Of a stretch of DNA of 64,000 nucleotides, positions 7,401 to 15,541 are shown piece after piece; positions within the stretch are counted from its first letter, which is position 1, and each line of letters opens with the position of its first letter. A program made the translations under genes and the position numbers. The notes under the pieces were generated by a model. It had not been told where the DNA came from. It did not search any database and saw only the letters and a program-made list of their open reading frames with translations. The stretch is taken from positions 62,001-126,000 of the forward strand of contig NZ_VSZS01000058.1 in assembly GCF_008180155.1 (NCBI RefSeq), written 5' to 3'. Origin of the DNA: Neoaquamicrobium microcysteis. GTDB taxonomy: Bacteria; Pseudomonadota; Alphaproteobacteria; Rhizobiales; Rhizobiaceae.

Positions 7401-9990
7401 GATCGAGCGCATTGCGTACGGTTTCAGCACCTGAAAGCAGCGTGCTTTCGAGCGCCTTCGTACGCGCCTCGATGACGCCAGTCTGCTGCGCGAACGCGCC
7501 TTCGATCCGGGCGATGTCGTCGCCGAGCGCGTTGCGCACCGTCTCCGCCCCGCCAAGCAGCGTATCCTCGAGCACCTTGGTGCGCGCCTCGATCACGCCT
7601 GTCTGGCGGCTGAACGCATCCTCGATGCGGGAAATGTCGTCCCCGAGCGCGTTGCGGATATTCTCCGCGCCGGCGTAAAGGGCGCTTTCCATCGTGCGGG
7701 TACGGGCCTCGATGACGCCCTGCTGGTGGGAGAAAGCTTCGTCGATCTTGGCGACATCGTCGGCGATCACACCGCGAAGCTGCTCGGCACCGGTGGCGAG
7801 CGCCGTTTCGATTGCCTGCGTACGCTGCTGGATCTGGCCGGTATGCGCGGCCAGCGCCTCGTCGATATGCGCGACCTCCTCGCCGAGCGCGCCCTTCATC
7901 TGCTCGACACTGCGGCCCAGGGCGGCCTGGAGGTCAAGCGTGCGCTCGCCGATGATGTTGGTCTGGCGATCGAAGGCGTCTTCCACCTTGGCCAGATCGA
8001 CGGAGATCGCGGTGGTGAGGTCCTTCTGCCGCTCTTCCAGAGACTTGAGGTGCTGTGTAGCCACCTGATCGATGCCGTCGCGCGCCAGCTTGATGCGGGC
8101 GAGATCGCTGTCGAGCATCGAGGCGATCTGCTGGCGGCCTTCGGCGAACTTCTCTACGTGGCCCGTGACGGCGGCATCGACGTTGGCGCGTGCCTCGGTC
8201 AGCTTGCGCAGATCTTCGTCCAGCGCCTGCACCATCATGGCGCGGCCTTCGGCCAGCTTCTCCACATGGCTGCTCATAGCCGTGTCAACGCTCTGGCGCG
8301 AGGCCTCAATGCGCTGAAGGTCGGCTTCCAGCGCTTGCGCGATCATGTCGCGGCCGCCGGCGAGGCGGCTGGCGAAGTCCGATGCGCGGCTTTCCAGCAT
8401 GGTGGAGGTGGACATGACCAGCTCGGCCATCTCGGAACCGATGCGTGCCTTGCTCTCGTCGATGAGGCTCGAAATGCCGTTCTTGCCGTCGGTGAACGTC
8501 TGCGCGATCTGGCGGGAACGTTCGACCAGCGTCTCGTTTATCTGGCGCGCGCGCGCTTCCAGCGCGGCATTGAGCTTTTGTGCGCCGGTATCGAGCGCTT
8601 CCGCGCGGGTCTGGAACTCGTGGATAAGCGCCTGACCACGCTCGCGCAGGGTCGCCTCGATGCCTTCGAGGCGGGCGCCAAGCTCGTTGTTGAGCGAGGT
8701 GGTGGCGCCGCCCAGCAGCGAGACCATGCCGGTGGTGCGTTCGTCGAGCATCTGCGAGAGGGTACGGGTCACATCGTCGGTGCTCTGGGTGAGCCGCGCG
8801 ATACGCGTGTCGAGCAGGCTCGCGAAAGCCTCGCCAGAGGTGGTGATGCGGTCCGAGATCACATCGAGGCGCTGGTCGATGGCGTCATACATCGAGACGC
8901 CGCTCTCGTTGATGCGATCGACGAGCTGCGCGCCGGAATCGGAGATCGTGCTGCTGAGGCGCGACGAGACGCCCAGAATGTTCTGGCGGATGACGTCGCT
9001 GGCCTGATCGAGCTCTTCCTTGAGGGTCTCATGCGCGCCCGAGATGGACGAGCGCACGCGCTCGGCATGGGTGACGACCGCTTCGCGCTCGCTGCCGAGC
9101 CCGTCGATGAGCGTGCGGATGCGGCTTTCATTGTCGGTGTAAGCGCGCTCGAGCTCGTTGACCTCGGTATGAACCAGGGTCTCGAGCTCGACGGCGCGCG
9201 CCAGCGTACGCTCGATACCTTCGCCCATCGCCTGCACCTCGCGGCGCACGGCCTGACCCACCATCATGACGCGATCGGTTGCCAGATGCTCAGGCTCGGC
9301 CAGACGGAAGGCCACCTCGGCCATCGACTGGGCGGCAAGGCGCATCTCCTGCGCGCGCCGGATCATGACGCCGAAGCCCCAGAACAGGACGATCGGCACG
9401 ACGATGCCTACGATCAGCCCGATGAGCTGCGGCGTGGCCATGAGCTGCTGGATGGAGCGCACTTCCCATATGGCTGGTGAGAAGAGCATGTGGCCGAGAA
9501 GCACGCCGCCCGCGATCCACGCGAGCGAAAGCAGCGACACCAGCCAGTAGATGGTACGCGGGCTGCTACGGCGCATCTGCTGCTGGAGCGCGCGATAGTC
9601 CTTCTGGCGGTCGTCGTTGGCGTGCGCGAATGAGGACGGCGCGGCCGGCGCAGGGGCGGCCACCGGCTTGAGGTCGGACGCAGCGGCGCTGCCGGCAAGC
9701 CTTGTCGGCTGGGTGGGTGCAGGGGAGGGCCTGGGAGCGGCAGGCGCGACGGCCGGGGCCTTTGCCGCGGGCTGCTCGACCTTCAACGGCTCCGGCTTGG
9801 CGCCGGCGCGCGAATCCCTTGCAAGGTCTTCGGCGGCCTTGTTGATCTGCGCTTCGAAGTCCGCCATCGAGCCGGCCATGTCGAGGCCGCCATCCTCGTC
9901 ATCGACAAACAGGTCGATGTCGAGCGCGTCTTCGAGCTCCTTGGCCACTTCGCTATCGAGATTGGTTGTCGTCGTTGCTTTACGCGCCAT
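4495..9990 (-). CDS. Giant membrane-anchored coiled-coil protein, GPR/RgsE-like polar growth protein
   Basis: The product has 1,831 residues. The first 145 are acidic and then Pro/Ala-rich. Two membrane segments follow at about 147-169 and 188-210. A very long helical coiled-coil region then runs to about residue 1650, followed by a Pro/Ala-rich linker and a conserved C-terminal domain of about 110 residues beginning LHLVESLNSLSVDIARAIDH. This layout, with apolipoprotein-like repeats, matches the growth pole ring protein of Agrobacterium (GPR) and RgsE of Sinorhizobium, which organise unipolar growth. Seven 40-residue repeats and three 29-residue repeats lie inside. The ATG at 9990 has an AGGG ribosome-binding site. 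The function is inferred from architecture. Confidence 0.8.
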   Translation of the reverse strand: MARKATTTTNLDSEVAKELEDALDIDLFVDDEDGGLDMAGSMADFEAQINKAAEDLARDSRAGAKPEPLKVEQPAAKAPAVAPAAPRPSPAPTQPTRLAGSAAASDLKPVAAPAPAAPSSFAHANDDRQKDYRALQQQMRRSSPRTIYWLVSLLSLAWIAGGVLLGHMLFSPAIWEVRSIQQLMATPQLIGLIVGIVVPIVLFWGFGVMIRRAQEMRLAAQSMAEVAFRLAEPEHLATDRVMMVGQAVRREVQAMGEGIERTLARAVELETLVHTEVNELERAYTDNESRIRTLIDGLGSEREAVVTHAERVRSSISGAHETLKEELDQASDVIRQNILGVSSRLSSTISDSGAQLVDRINESGVSMYDAIDQRLDVISDRITTSGEAFASLLDTRIARLTQSTDDVTRTLSQMLDERTTGMVSLLGGATTSLNNELGARLEGIEATLRERGQALIHEFQTRAEALDTGAQKLNAALEARARQINETLVERSRQIAQTFTDGKNGISSLIDESKARIGSEMAELVMSTSTMLESRASDFASRLAGGRDMIAQALEADLQRIEASRQSVDTAMSSHVEKLAEGRAMMVQALDEDLRKLTEARANVDAAVTGHVEKFAEGRQQIASMLDSDLARIKLARDGIDQVATQHLKSLEERQKDLTTAISVDLAKVEDAFDRQTNIIGERTLDLQAALGRSVEQMKGALGEEVAHIDEALAAHTGQIQQRTQAIETALATGAEQLRGVIADDVAKIDEAFSHQQGVIEARTRTMESALYAGAENIRNALGDDISRIEDAFSRQTGVIEARTKVLEDTLLGGAETVRNALGDDIARIEGAFAQQTGVIEARTKALESTLLSGAETVRNALDQDIARIDHAFERQAGAIEIRTSALADTLNAGAETVRNALGDDITRVETAFANHAGIVTEHTRALENALHAGAEGVRNALGEDLSKIEEAFARQSGVIEERTQSMERALNIGVQNVKGALEGSAVAVAGSLRDKVLEVTASLGEEAGKAVADADALIAARAEQAAQALSARAGEFTDVFEAAERRLAERTLATGEELRGHAEHAAGIFSARAAEIRIAFDDADKRLADRISLSGSELGSQVDSIAQSLANRAAEIARSFEGTDQRLAERASALAEVFANADDAIVSRTQQTASELEARAAAIRQIFAKADDAIVSRTQQTASELEARAAAIGEIFATADEAIVSRTQQTAAELEARAASIAQSLDGADQRLAAGASAIAARIDDNISGAEQRLSAGVEHVGEKLQEQISRAEADLRARADALSQAFAAVNDQVGTSATEAALTIDERTRELNALLSARSSDLARILDERAAPLVQRFAESGGELQKSLEIATEQATERLRQQNAALVNALATRTAETLTAVDAASNNLSDNVSNLIDRLTASNEKLGELVEQAATNLVSLDDKIVGTTERFASSTERAAQSFASSARLIDSNAGRLTELSSSTLKDIAAIATRFDEHAQVLNSASDLLGSAQNDLASTLDGRQQALESLAVGLVKKSEDIERVMRSFEDLVGNALEKAEGRTRTSTEHIRAAIAEAVDGAAKRFAEATEEIRSTAGTIRRELEQTRAEVKKGVMELPEETKQSTSAMRRAVSEQINALKELADIVAKSGRAIDATDRKAAPRAAAPSLTPPPAAPVAERKPAPPLADTPLRGGLTAAPVRERDPQAPSGGWVKDLLRGASREEAAPAAGAERSPLHLVESLNSLSVDIARAIDHEVSIELWDRYRRGERNVFTRRLYTLKGQQTFEEIRRKYQADSDFREAVDRYCRDFEKLLQDVGRNDRDNMMTQTYLTSDTGKVYTMLAHASGRLK
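6310..6570 (-). repeat. Three 87-bp tandem repeats in the giant coiled-coil gene
   Basis: Three consecutive 29-residue units, each built around Asp-Asp/Glu-Ala-Ile-Val-Ser-Arg-Thr-Gln-Gln-Thr, start at 6570, 6483 and 6396 (reading the minus strand). The DNA copies are nearly identical over long stretches, which indicates recent duplication or ongoing homogenisation. Confidence 0.85.
7072..7911 (-). repeat. Seven 120-bp tandem repeats in the giant coiled-coil gene
   Basis: Seven units of exactly 40 residues follow one another, with boundaries every 120 bp from 7911 down to 7072. The consensus begins GAETVRNALGDDIARIE and ends in TKALESTLLS-like sequence. A decayed eighth unit follows. The 40-residue period suits a regularly kinked helical rod. 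Confidence 0.88.
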
Positions 9991-10131
9991 GCCGCTGCTA
10001 CCCTGTACTCGTGTCGCGGGCCGCCTTTACGACGCCTCGTGCCCGCTCATTTGGGCCTTTTACGGGCCATGGCGTATCGTACTGGGACAGGGCGACAAAG
10101 GAAACTGCCATTCGCCGCCATGTGTAAAACT

Positions 10132-10221
10132 TTAAATATAAGGTTAACAGGCGGACACCAAACGGCTTTTGGCTGCCGGGCGATGCGTGCCCCTGCCGCC
10201 GGAAGTTAACTCCTTCATTAA
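10132..10221. promoter_or_regulatory. Two paired TTAA motifs, possible CtrA-type sites
   Basis: The 290-bp gap between the divergent giant polar gene and the Hpt gene contains two TTAA-N8-TTAAC arrangements, at 10132-10148 and 10206-10222. The canonical CtrA site is TTAA-N7-TTAA, so both are one base too wide. Their matching geometry and their place between two cell-cycle-type genes make regulation possible, not shown. Confidence 0.35.
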
Positions 10222-10280
10222 CCGGTTGTGTACCTTGACGAAGCACACTTTGCCCCGTGGGGACAATGGGGTGAAGGGTC

Positions 10281-10655
10281 ATGACGCCGGGGGCGGATGA
10301 GACGATGGCGTTCGGCAAGCCGGGCGGAGAAACATGTGGCAGGCCCGGCGCAAGGCCGGTAGATCTCGTGCATCTGGCCCGCCAGACACTCGGCGACAGA
10401 GCGCTGGAGCAGGAGGTGCTGGAGCTGTTCGTGCAGCAGATGATCTCGATACGCGAGCGATTGCCGCTGGCTGACGAGGCCGAGCGGAAGATGCTGGCGC
10501 ATACGCTCAAGGGCGCGGCCCGCGGCGTCGGCGCATTCGCCGTGGCAGATTGCGCCGACGAGATCGAGAAGACGCCTTCAAGCAAGACGCATCTTGCCAA
10601 GCTCCCGGGCCTCATCGATGAGGTGCGGGACTTCGTGGCTGCCATCAACCGCTGA
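10281..10655 (+). CDS. Hpt-domain phosphotransfer protein
   Basis: This is a free-standing histidine phosphotransfer protein of 124 residues that probably relays phosphate between a hybrid kinase and a response regulator in the cytoplasm. The phospho-acceptor is His74 in the motif AHTLKGAARGVGA, followed by the helix containing CADEIEK. The N-terminal 25 residues are polar and unconserved. It is not ChpT, which is about twice this length and has a degenerate kinase fold. The gene is divergent from the giant polar coiled-coil gene, with paired TTAA motifs between them. The ATG at 10281 has a GAAGGG sequence upstream. The partner kinase is unknown. Confidence 0.85.
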   Translation: MTPGADETMAFGKPGGETCGRPGARPVDLVHLARQTLGDRALEQEVLELFVQQMISIRERLPLADEAERKMLAHTLKGAARGVGAFAVADCADEIEKTPSSKTHLAKLPGLIDEVRDFVAAINR

Positions 10656-10753
10656 GACGCGCCGACTGGTCGCGGTTGACTTGTCGCGGCGAGATTGTAT
10701 CTCTCGCGCCAAAATCGGCCCGCAGCGGCCAGCACGTCTCCTAAGGCAATCCA

Positions 10754-11074
10754 ATGACCAAGATCACCTATGTCGCCTTCGACGGCACACGCTTCGAAGT
10801 CGAGGCGGAAAACGGCTCCACAGTGATGGAGAACGCGATCCGCAACTCCGTGCCCGGTATCGAGGCGGAATGCGGCGGCGCGTGCGCATGCGCGACCTGC
10901 CATGTCTATGTCGACGACGCATGGAGTGCTATCGTCGGCTCGCCCGAGGCGATGGAAGAAGACATGCTGGACTTCGCCTATGACGTGCGGCCGACCTCGC
11001 GATTGTCTTGCCAGATCCGCGTCCGCGACGAGCTGGACGGCCTGGTCGTCAACGTGCCCGAAAGGCAGGGCTGA
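10754..11074 (+). CDS. Adrenodoxin-type 2Fe-2S ferredoxin
   Basis: This is a soluble electron carrier of 106 residues. The cluster ligands fit the adrenodoxin/FdVI pattern: Cys40, Cys46 and Cys49 in the loop [11 protein letters not shown], and Cys86 in the sequence SRLSCQ. The length and the ending VNVPERQG are normal for the family. Rhizobial relatives serve cytochrome P450s, Rieske oxygenases or Fe-S assembly; no partner gene adjoins here, so its specific role is open. The next gene is convergent, with only 9 bp between the two stops. Confidence 0.92.
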   Translation: MTKITYVAFDGTRFEVEAENGSTVMENAIRNSVPGIEAECGGACACATCHVYVDDAWSAIVGSPEAMEEDMLDFAYDVRPTSRLSCQIRVRDELDGLVVNVPERQG

Positions 11075-11083
11075 CCTGACGGT

Positions 11084-11701
11084 TCAGCTGGGCGGGATCC
11101 GTCCCGACTCTATTCGTTCCATCCGGTAGTCCATCAGCCGCATCAGCCGGCGCTCGAAATTGATTCCCTCGATGCGGTCGAAATCGTCCTGTGCCTTGTC
11201 GTGGGCGGCGAGGATGCGCTCGCTGACAGCGGCCGCCTTGCTCTGCGCCGCCTCGCAACTGGGCTCGTTTCGAACCTGCAACAGCGCTCTCTCCATGTCG
11301 CGCGCGTGATTTTTCGCAATGACAACATGGCTTTCCTCGTGCCGCCTGATGTCTGAAGAGAGCGTGTCCCAGACGAAACGCGTTTCCGTTTCGGCGCGGC
11401 CGCGCTTGTTCCAGCGCGGCAGGATCATGGTGGCTTTCACGCTGACATCGGCCTGGAGGACGCTGCAGCGCCCATTGCTCTCGCCGTATCCGACACGGGT
11501 GGTGAACTCCATGCGCGTCGCACCGGGATGCCTGGCGCCCTGGCCGCCGATCTGCGGGCCGCGCTTCTTCAGTTCCTGCTCGATTTCCTCAAGGGTAACC
11601 CCGCCGATGGTGAAATAGCTGTAGGTCCGCGAAATGCTTGCGCCGTGCGATGGCAGGCTGGCCAGCGCCATGATGCCGGCGGCGAGTACAAGCTTCTTCA
11701 T
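11084..11701 (-). CDS. DUF922 exported putative zinc-dependent protease
   Basis: The product has 205 residues from the ATG at 11701, which has a GGAGA ribosome-binding site and opens a clean signal peptide ending near Ser-His-Gly-Ala. A longer reading to 11764 lacks these. The DUF922 hallmark is the sequence RRHEESHVVIAKNHARDME, where His-Glu-Glu-Ser-His resembles a metal-binding HExxH site. The family is described as secreted Zn-dependent proteases, but activity has rarely been shown. It probably acts in the periplasm. It converges on the ferredoxin gene. Confidence 0.8.
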   Translation of the reverse strand: MKKLVLAAGIMALASLPSHGASISRTYSYFTIGGVTLEEIEQELKKRGPQIGGQGARHPGATRMEFTTRVGYGESNGRCSVLQADVSVKATMILPRWNKRGRAETETRFVWDTLSSDIRRHEESHVVIAKNHARDMERALLQVRNEPSCEAAQSKAAAVSERILAAHDKAQDDFDRIEGINFERRLMRLMDYRMERIESGRIPPS

Positions 11702-11870
11702 GGCGTCTCCTTTTGCGGCCAGTGTGGGGCAGGGGTCCACGGCAGGCAATGGAGAATGTCGCACCGATACGTAACGAGGGGGTTATCGCCCCTGAAATCT
11801 TGCACAACGACGTTGCTTTTGGCGGGCGGGCGGACCAGAACGCTGGCAGTTGAAGATTGGACGAAACGCC

Positions 11871-12731
11871 ATGTTCCAGCCCCTCCAGTGGCCTCTCGCC
11901 CACGGCCGCAGCCTAGAGCTGGGGCCGGTCGCGCGCCTCATGGGCGTGCTGAACGTGACGCCGGACAGCTTTTCCGACGGAGGGCTGTTTCAGCAAGGGG
12001 ATGATGCGCTTGCGCAGGCCGAGCGGATGATAGGCGAGGGAGCGTCCATCATCGACGTGGGAGGGGAATCCACGCGCCCGGGAGGCGCTGCCGTAAGCGC
12101 CGCCGAGGAGCAGGCGCGCATCCTTCCGGTCATCGAGGCGCTGGCCGGCCGCGATGACGTGCTGATTTCCGTCGACACCTATCGGGAGGAGACGGCACGG
12201 CTTGCCGTGGCGGCTGGCGCGCATATCGTCAACGATGTCTGGGGCCTGCAGCGCGAGCCCGGCATCGCGCGGGTTGCCGCCGAAACCGGCGCCGGCCTCG
12301 TCGTCATGCATACCGGGCGCGAACGGCTGAAACTGGACGATGTGATCGAGGATCAAGTCGCTTTCCTGTCGCGGTCGCTCGAGATCGCCCGGCAGGCAGG
12401 TGTCGAGGAGCGGCGCATCCTGCTCGATCCGGGCTTCGGCTTCGCCAAGGAGACGCCCGAGGAAAATCTCGATCTGATGGCACGGTTCGGCGAGCTTTCC
12501 GGCCTTGGGCGGCCGCTGCTCGTAGGCACGTCGCGCAAGCGCTTCGTGGGCGCCGTGACCGGCCGCGAACCTGCAGAGCGTGGGCCCGGCACGGCTGCGA
12601 CAAGCGTCATCCTGCGTTTGCAGGGAGCCGTCATATTCCGCGTGCATGATGTCGCAATCAACATGGACGCGCTGCGCTTTGCCGATGCTATGGTGGCGCG
12701 CGGGATGACCGCGCAGAGGAAACCAGCCTGA
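11871..12731 (+). CDS. folP: Dihydropteroate synthase
   Basis: This enzyme condenses p-aminobenzoate with hydroxymethyl-dihydropterin pyrophosphate to give dihydropteroate in folate synthesis; it is the sulfonamide target. The 286 residues show all family motifs: GVLNVTPDSFSDGG, the GGESTRPG loop, the DPGFGFAKE substrate loop and the SRK motif (GTSRKRF). I chose the ATG at 11871; a TTG at 11850 would add seven residues. The gene overlaps folB by one base, and folK follows, so three consecutive folate steps share one operon. Confidence 0.96.
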   Translation: MFQPLQWPLAHGRSLELGPVARLMGVLNVTPDSFSDGGLFQQGDDALAQAERMIGEGASIIDVGGESTRPGGAAVSAAEEQARILPVIEALAGRDDVLISVDTYREETARLAVAAGAHIVNDVWGLQREPGIARVAAETGAGLVVMHTGRERLKLDDVIEDQVAFLSRSLEIARQAGVEERRILLDPGFGFAKETPEENLDLMARFGELSGLGRPLLVGTSRKRFVGAVTGREPAERGPGTAATSVILRLQGAVIFRVHDVAINMDALRFADAMVARGMTAQRKPA

Positions 12732-13090
12732 TGTATACGATCCGCATGAAGAACTGCGCGTTCTTCGCCCGACATGGTGTTCTGGACGAAGAGGAGACGC
12801 TGGGTCAGCGCTTCTATGTCGATGCGCAGCTCGATGTCGTTCCGGATAGCGCGCTGGAGAGCGATTCGATCGATGCGACAGTGGATTACGGTGTCGCCTT
12901 CATCGAGATAGAGAAGATCGTCACGGGGCGTCGGCGCTTTCTCATCGAAGCGCTGGCGTTCGATGTGGCGCAGGCGCTGTGCAGGAAGTTTCCGCAAATC
13001 CGACGGGCCGAAATCACCGTGCGCAAGCCGAATGCGCCAGTTCCCGGCGTGCTCGACCATGTCGAGGTGACGGTTGTCTGGCCCCAATAA
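12731..13090 (+). CDS. folB: Dihydroneopterin aldolase
   Basis: This enzyme cleaves dihydroneopterin to hydroxymethyl-dihydropterin, the substrate of FolK. The 119-residue length is normal for FolB. Visible motifs are FFARHGVLDEEE at the N terminus with the active-site Glu, the sequence VDYG, and LIEALAFDVA near residue 75. Its ATG overlaps the folP stop (TGATG), and its 3' end overlaps folK by 17 bp, so translation is probably coupled across the operon. Confidence 0.95.
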   Translation: MYTIRMKNCAFFARHGVLDEEETLGQRFYVDAQLDVVPDSALESDSIDATVDYGVAFIEIEKIVTGRRRFLIEALAFDVAQALCRKFPQIRRAEITVRKPNAPVPGVLDHVEVTVVWPQ

Positions 13091-13604
13091 GCCCTTGCAA
13101 TCGCGCGCCTATCTGGGACTGGGCGGGAATCTGGGCGATCCGGCGGCTGCCATGGGGGCCGCGCTGCGCGCGCTGGATGCGCACGAGGCCGTCACCGTGG
13201 CCGAGGTATCCTCGCTTTACCGCACGCCGCCGTGGGGCAGGATAGACCAGCCCGATTTTCTCAATGCGGTCGCGGCTGTCGATACGACGCTGACAGCGCG
13301 GGAATTGCTCGACCTTTGCCTTGAAACCGAACGCGCGCTCAAACGCGTGCGCGCGGAGCGCTGGGGTCCGAGGCTGATCGACATGGACGTGCTGGTGTTC
13401 GCTGACGAGCGCATTGACGAGGAGGGGCTGCAGGTGCCCCACCCGCGCATGGGTGAGCGCGCGTTCGTGCTGGCGCCTCTAGCCGAAATCGCTCCCGGCC
13501 TCGACCTCTCCGGCAGCACGGCGGCCGAGCGGCTGGCGGCGGTGGAGCAGGCGGGCATCGAACGGCTTGCCGGCGGGCGCGACTGGTGGCGCGGACCGGC
13601 CTGA
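13074..13604 (+). CDS. folK: Hydroxymethyl-dihydropterin pyrophosphokinase
   Basis: This enzyme transfers pyrophosphate from ATP to hydroxymethyl-dihydropterin. Motifs in the 176 residues are YLGLGGNLGDP, YRTPPWG, and the catalytic RWGPRLIDMDVL with its two Mg-binding Asp residues, followed by HPRMGERAFVLAPLAEI. The start is a TTG inside the 3' end of folB (17-bp overlap); no in-frame ATG precedes the first conserved motif. The order folP-folB-folK is common in rhizobia. Confidence 0.95.
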   Translation: MSGPNKPLQSRAYLGLGGNLGDPAAAMGAALRALDAHEAVTVAEVSSLYRTPPWGRIDQPDFLNAVAAVDTTLTARELLDLCLETERALKRVRAERWGPRLIDMDVLVFADERIDEEGLQVPHPRMGERAFVLAPLAEIAPGLDLSGSTAAERLAAVEQAGIERLAGGRDWWRGPA

Positions 13605-13608
13605 TCCG

Positions 13609-15450
13609 TCAGACGGCATCCGCTTCCGGCGCTTTACGGATGAGTTCGGCCGCTTCCTCATTGCCGGCGCTACCCTCGCGGCGAGGCGTAGCGAGTGGGG
13701 TCGGCACCGGCTGGTTGCCCTTTAGCAACTGGTTGCCGGCATAGATGCCGCCTACTACCTGGATCTCCAGCCGCTCCGCGTCGCGACGGCGTACCTCCTC
13801 CATCAACTCGTCCGCCTCTTCGTCGGGGACGCCCAATTGCCCGAGCGTGGCGCGTCCGAATACGAAGGCTGAATGCAGCGTCTCGCGGATCTGGTAGTCC
13901 GCGCCGGCCTTGATGAGTTCGATCGCGGCGCCGCGATCGAAAGCGCGGACCATAACCGGGGTAAGCGGGAAATCCGCCTTGATGAGCTCGACGATGCGCA
14001 GCGCGGATTCCGGCTTGTCGATGCAGACGAGGATGGCCTTGGCATGCTCCGCGCCGGCCGCACGGAGAATGTCGAGGCGTGTGCCGTCGCCATAATAGAC
14101 CTTGAAGCCGAAATCGGCGGCCGCCTGAATCATCTCGACATCGGCATCGATGATCGACACTTCCTCGCCGCGCAGAAGGAGCGGTTGGCTGACGATCTGG
14201 CCGAAGCGTCCGAAGCCGATGACCAGAATGCTGCCGCGCAGATCGTGTGCAACCTCGACGCCGTCCAAGGACTGTTCGGGCGCGGGTGTGAGGCGTTTCA
14301 GCGCCATCATCGCGAAGGGCGTGATCACCATGGAAATTATGACGGTGGACGTGAAGATCGCATTCACGGTGCCGTCGATGAGGCCGACGGTCGTGGCCGT
14401 GGCGTAGAGCACGAAAGCGAATTCGCCGCCCTGCGCCATCAGCACGGCGCGTTCCATAGCTTCGGCATGGCCGGTCTTGAGCAGCCGCGCGACGACGTAG
14501 ATGCCGAGCGCCTTGACGATCATGAAAGAAATCACGGCAATCGCGATGAGGCCGAGGTTTTGGGCGATGACGGTCAGATCGAGCGCCATGCCGACGCCGA
14601 GGAAGAACAGGCCGAGCAGAATGCCGCGGAACGGCTCGACGTCGGCTTCGAGCTGGTGACGGAAGGTCGATTCCGACAGGAGCACCCCCGCAAGGAAGGC
14701 GCCCATTGCCATCGACAGACCGCCGAGTTGCATGGCTAGCGCGGACCCCAGCACCACGAGCAACGCGGCGGCGGTCATCACCTCGCGCGCGCCGGCCTGC
14801 GCCAGGATGCGGAACAGCGGATTGAGCAGGAAACGGCCCACCAGCACCAATCCGGCGATCGAGGCCAGCGCTATCGTGATGGTGACCCAGCGGGCGGCCT
14901 CCTCGTCCGCACCCGACCCGGGCGCGAGAAACGCGACGAAGGCGAGAAGCGGCACGATCGCGATGTCTTCCAGCAGCAGGATGGAGACGATGCGCTGACC
15001 CTTGGGTGTCGAAAGCTCGCCCCGCTCATTGAGAAGCTGGAAGACGATGGCGGTAGAGGTCAGCACGAAGCCCATGCCGAACACAAACGCGACGGCCGGC
15101 GAATATCCGAGGAGAATGCCGATGCCCGTCAACAATAAGCCGCAGGCCGCGACCTGGAGGACGCCGAGACCGAGGATTTCGCCGCGCAGGCTCCACAACC
15201 GCGAAGGCTGCATTTCGAGCCCGATCACGAACAGGAACATGACCACGCCGAGCTCGGCGACATGGATGATCGTCTGCGGGTCGGAGAACAGGCCGAGGCC
15301 AAACGGACCAATGACGAGGCCGGCGGCAAGATAGCCCAGTACAGAATCAAGGCCGAAGCGCTTGAACAGCGGCACCGCGACGACGCCTGCCGCCAGAAGA
15401 GCAACGACCGGAATCAGATCCACGCCGTGATTGGCTGCTTCACCTGCCAT
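13609..15450 (-). CDS. CPA2-family cation/proton antiporter with RCK domain (Kef-like)
   Basis: This is an inner-membrane K+ or Na+/H+ antiporter of 613 residues. About residues 1-380 form a Na/H-exchanger domain of roughly a dozen hydrophobic helices. A TrkA-N (RCK) Rossmann domain follows, starting with the nucleotide-binding motif VIGFGRFGQ. A polar tail of about 80 residues ends the protein. I use the ATG at 15450, which has a GGAGA sequence upstream; an ATG at 15483 lacks one. The domain order matches KefB/KefC of Escherichia coli, but glutathione gating cannot be judged here. It converges on folK. Confidence 0.9.
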   Translation of the reverse strand: MAGEAANHGVDLIPVVALLAAGVVAVPLFKRFGLDSVLGYLAAGLVIGPFGLGLFSDPQTIIHVAELGVVMFLFVIGLEMQPSRLWSLRGEILGLGVLQVAACGLLLTGIGILLGYSPAVAFVFGMGFVLTSTAIVFQLLNERGELSTPKGQRIVSILLLEDIAIVPLLAFVAFLAPGSGADEEAARWVTITIALASIAGLVLVGRFLLNPLFRILAQAGAREVMTAAALLVVLGSALAMQLGGLSMAMGAFLAGVLLSESTFRHQLEADVEPFRGILLGLFFLGVGMALDLTVIAQNLGLIAIAVISFMIVKALGIYVVARLLKTGHAEAMERAVLMAQGGEFAFVLYATATTVGLIDGTVNAIFTSTVIISMVITPFAMMALKRLTPAPEQSLDGVEVAHDLRGSILVIGFGRFGQIVSQPLLLRGEEVSIIDADVEMIQAAADFGFKVYYGDGTRLDILRAAGAEHAKAILVCIDKPESALRIVELIKADFPLTPVMVRAFDRGAAIELIKAGADYQIRETLHSAFVFGRATLGQLGVPDEEADELMEEVRRRDAERLEIQVVGGIYAGNQLLKGNQPVPTPLATPRREGSAGNEEAAELIRKAPEADAV

Positions 15451-15541
15451 GCCAAGGTCTCCAGACGCTTCGCGCGAACGCATCAGCGTCTAGTTCTAGG
15501 CATAGAATCGGCAGGAGGGAATATGGGGATTACGGGCGCGA

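Noticed and set aside
7726-9480. A 584-residue plus-strand open frame antisense to the giant coiled-coil gene, and similar long frames at 4820-6112 and 5341-6462.
   Set aside because: They result from the repetitive, high-GC codons of the minus-strand gene. No ribosome-binding sites or domains were seen.
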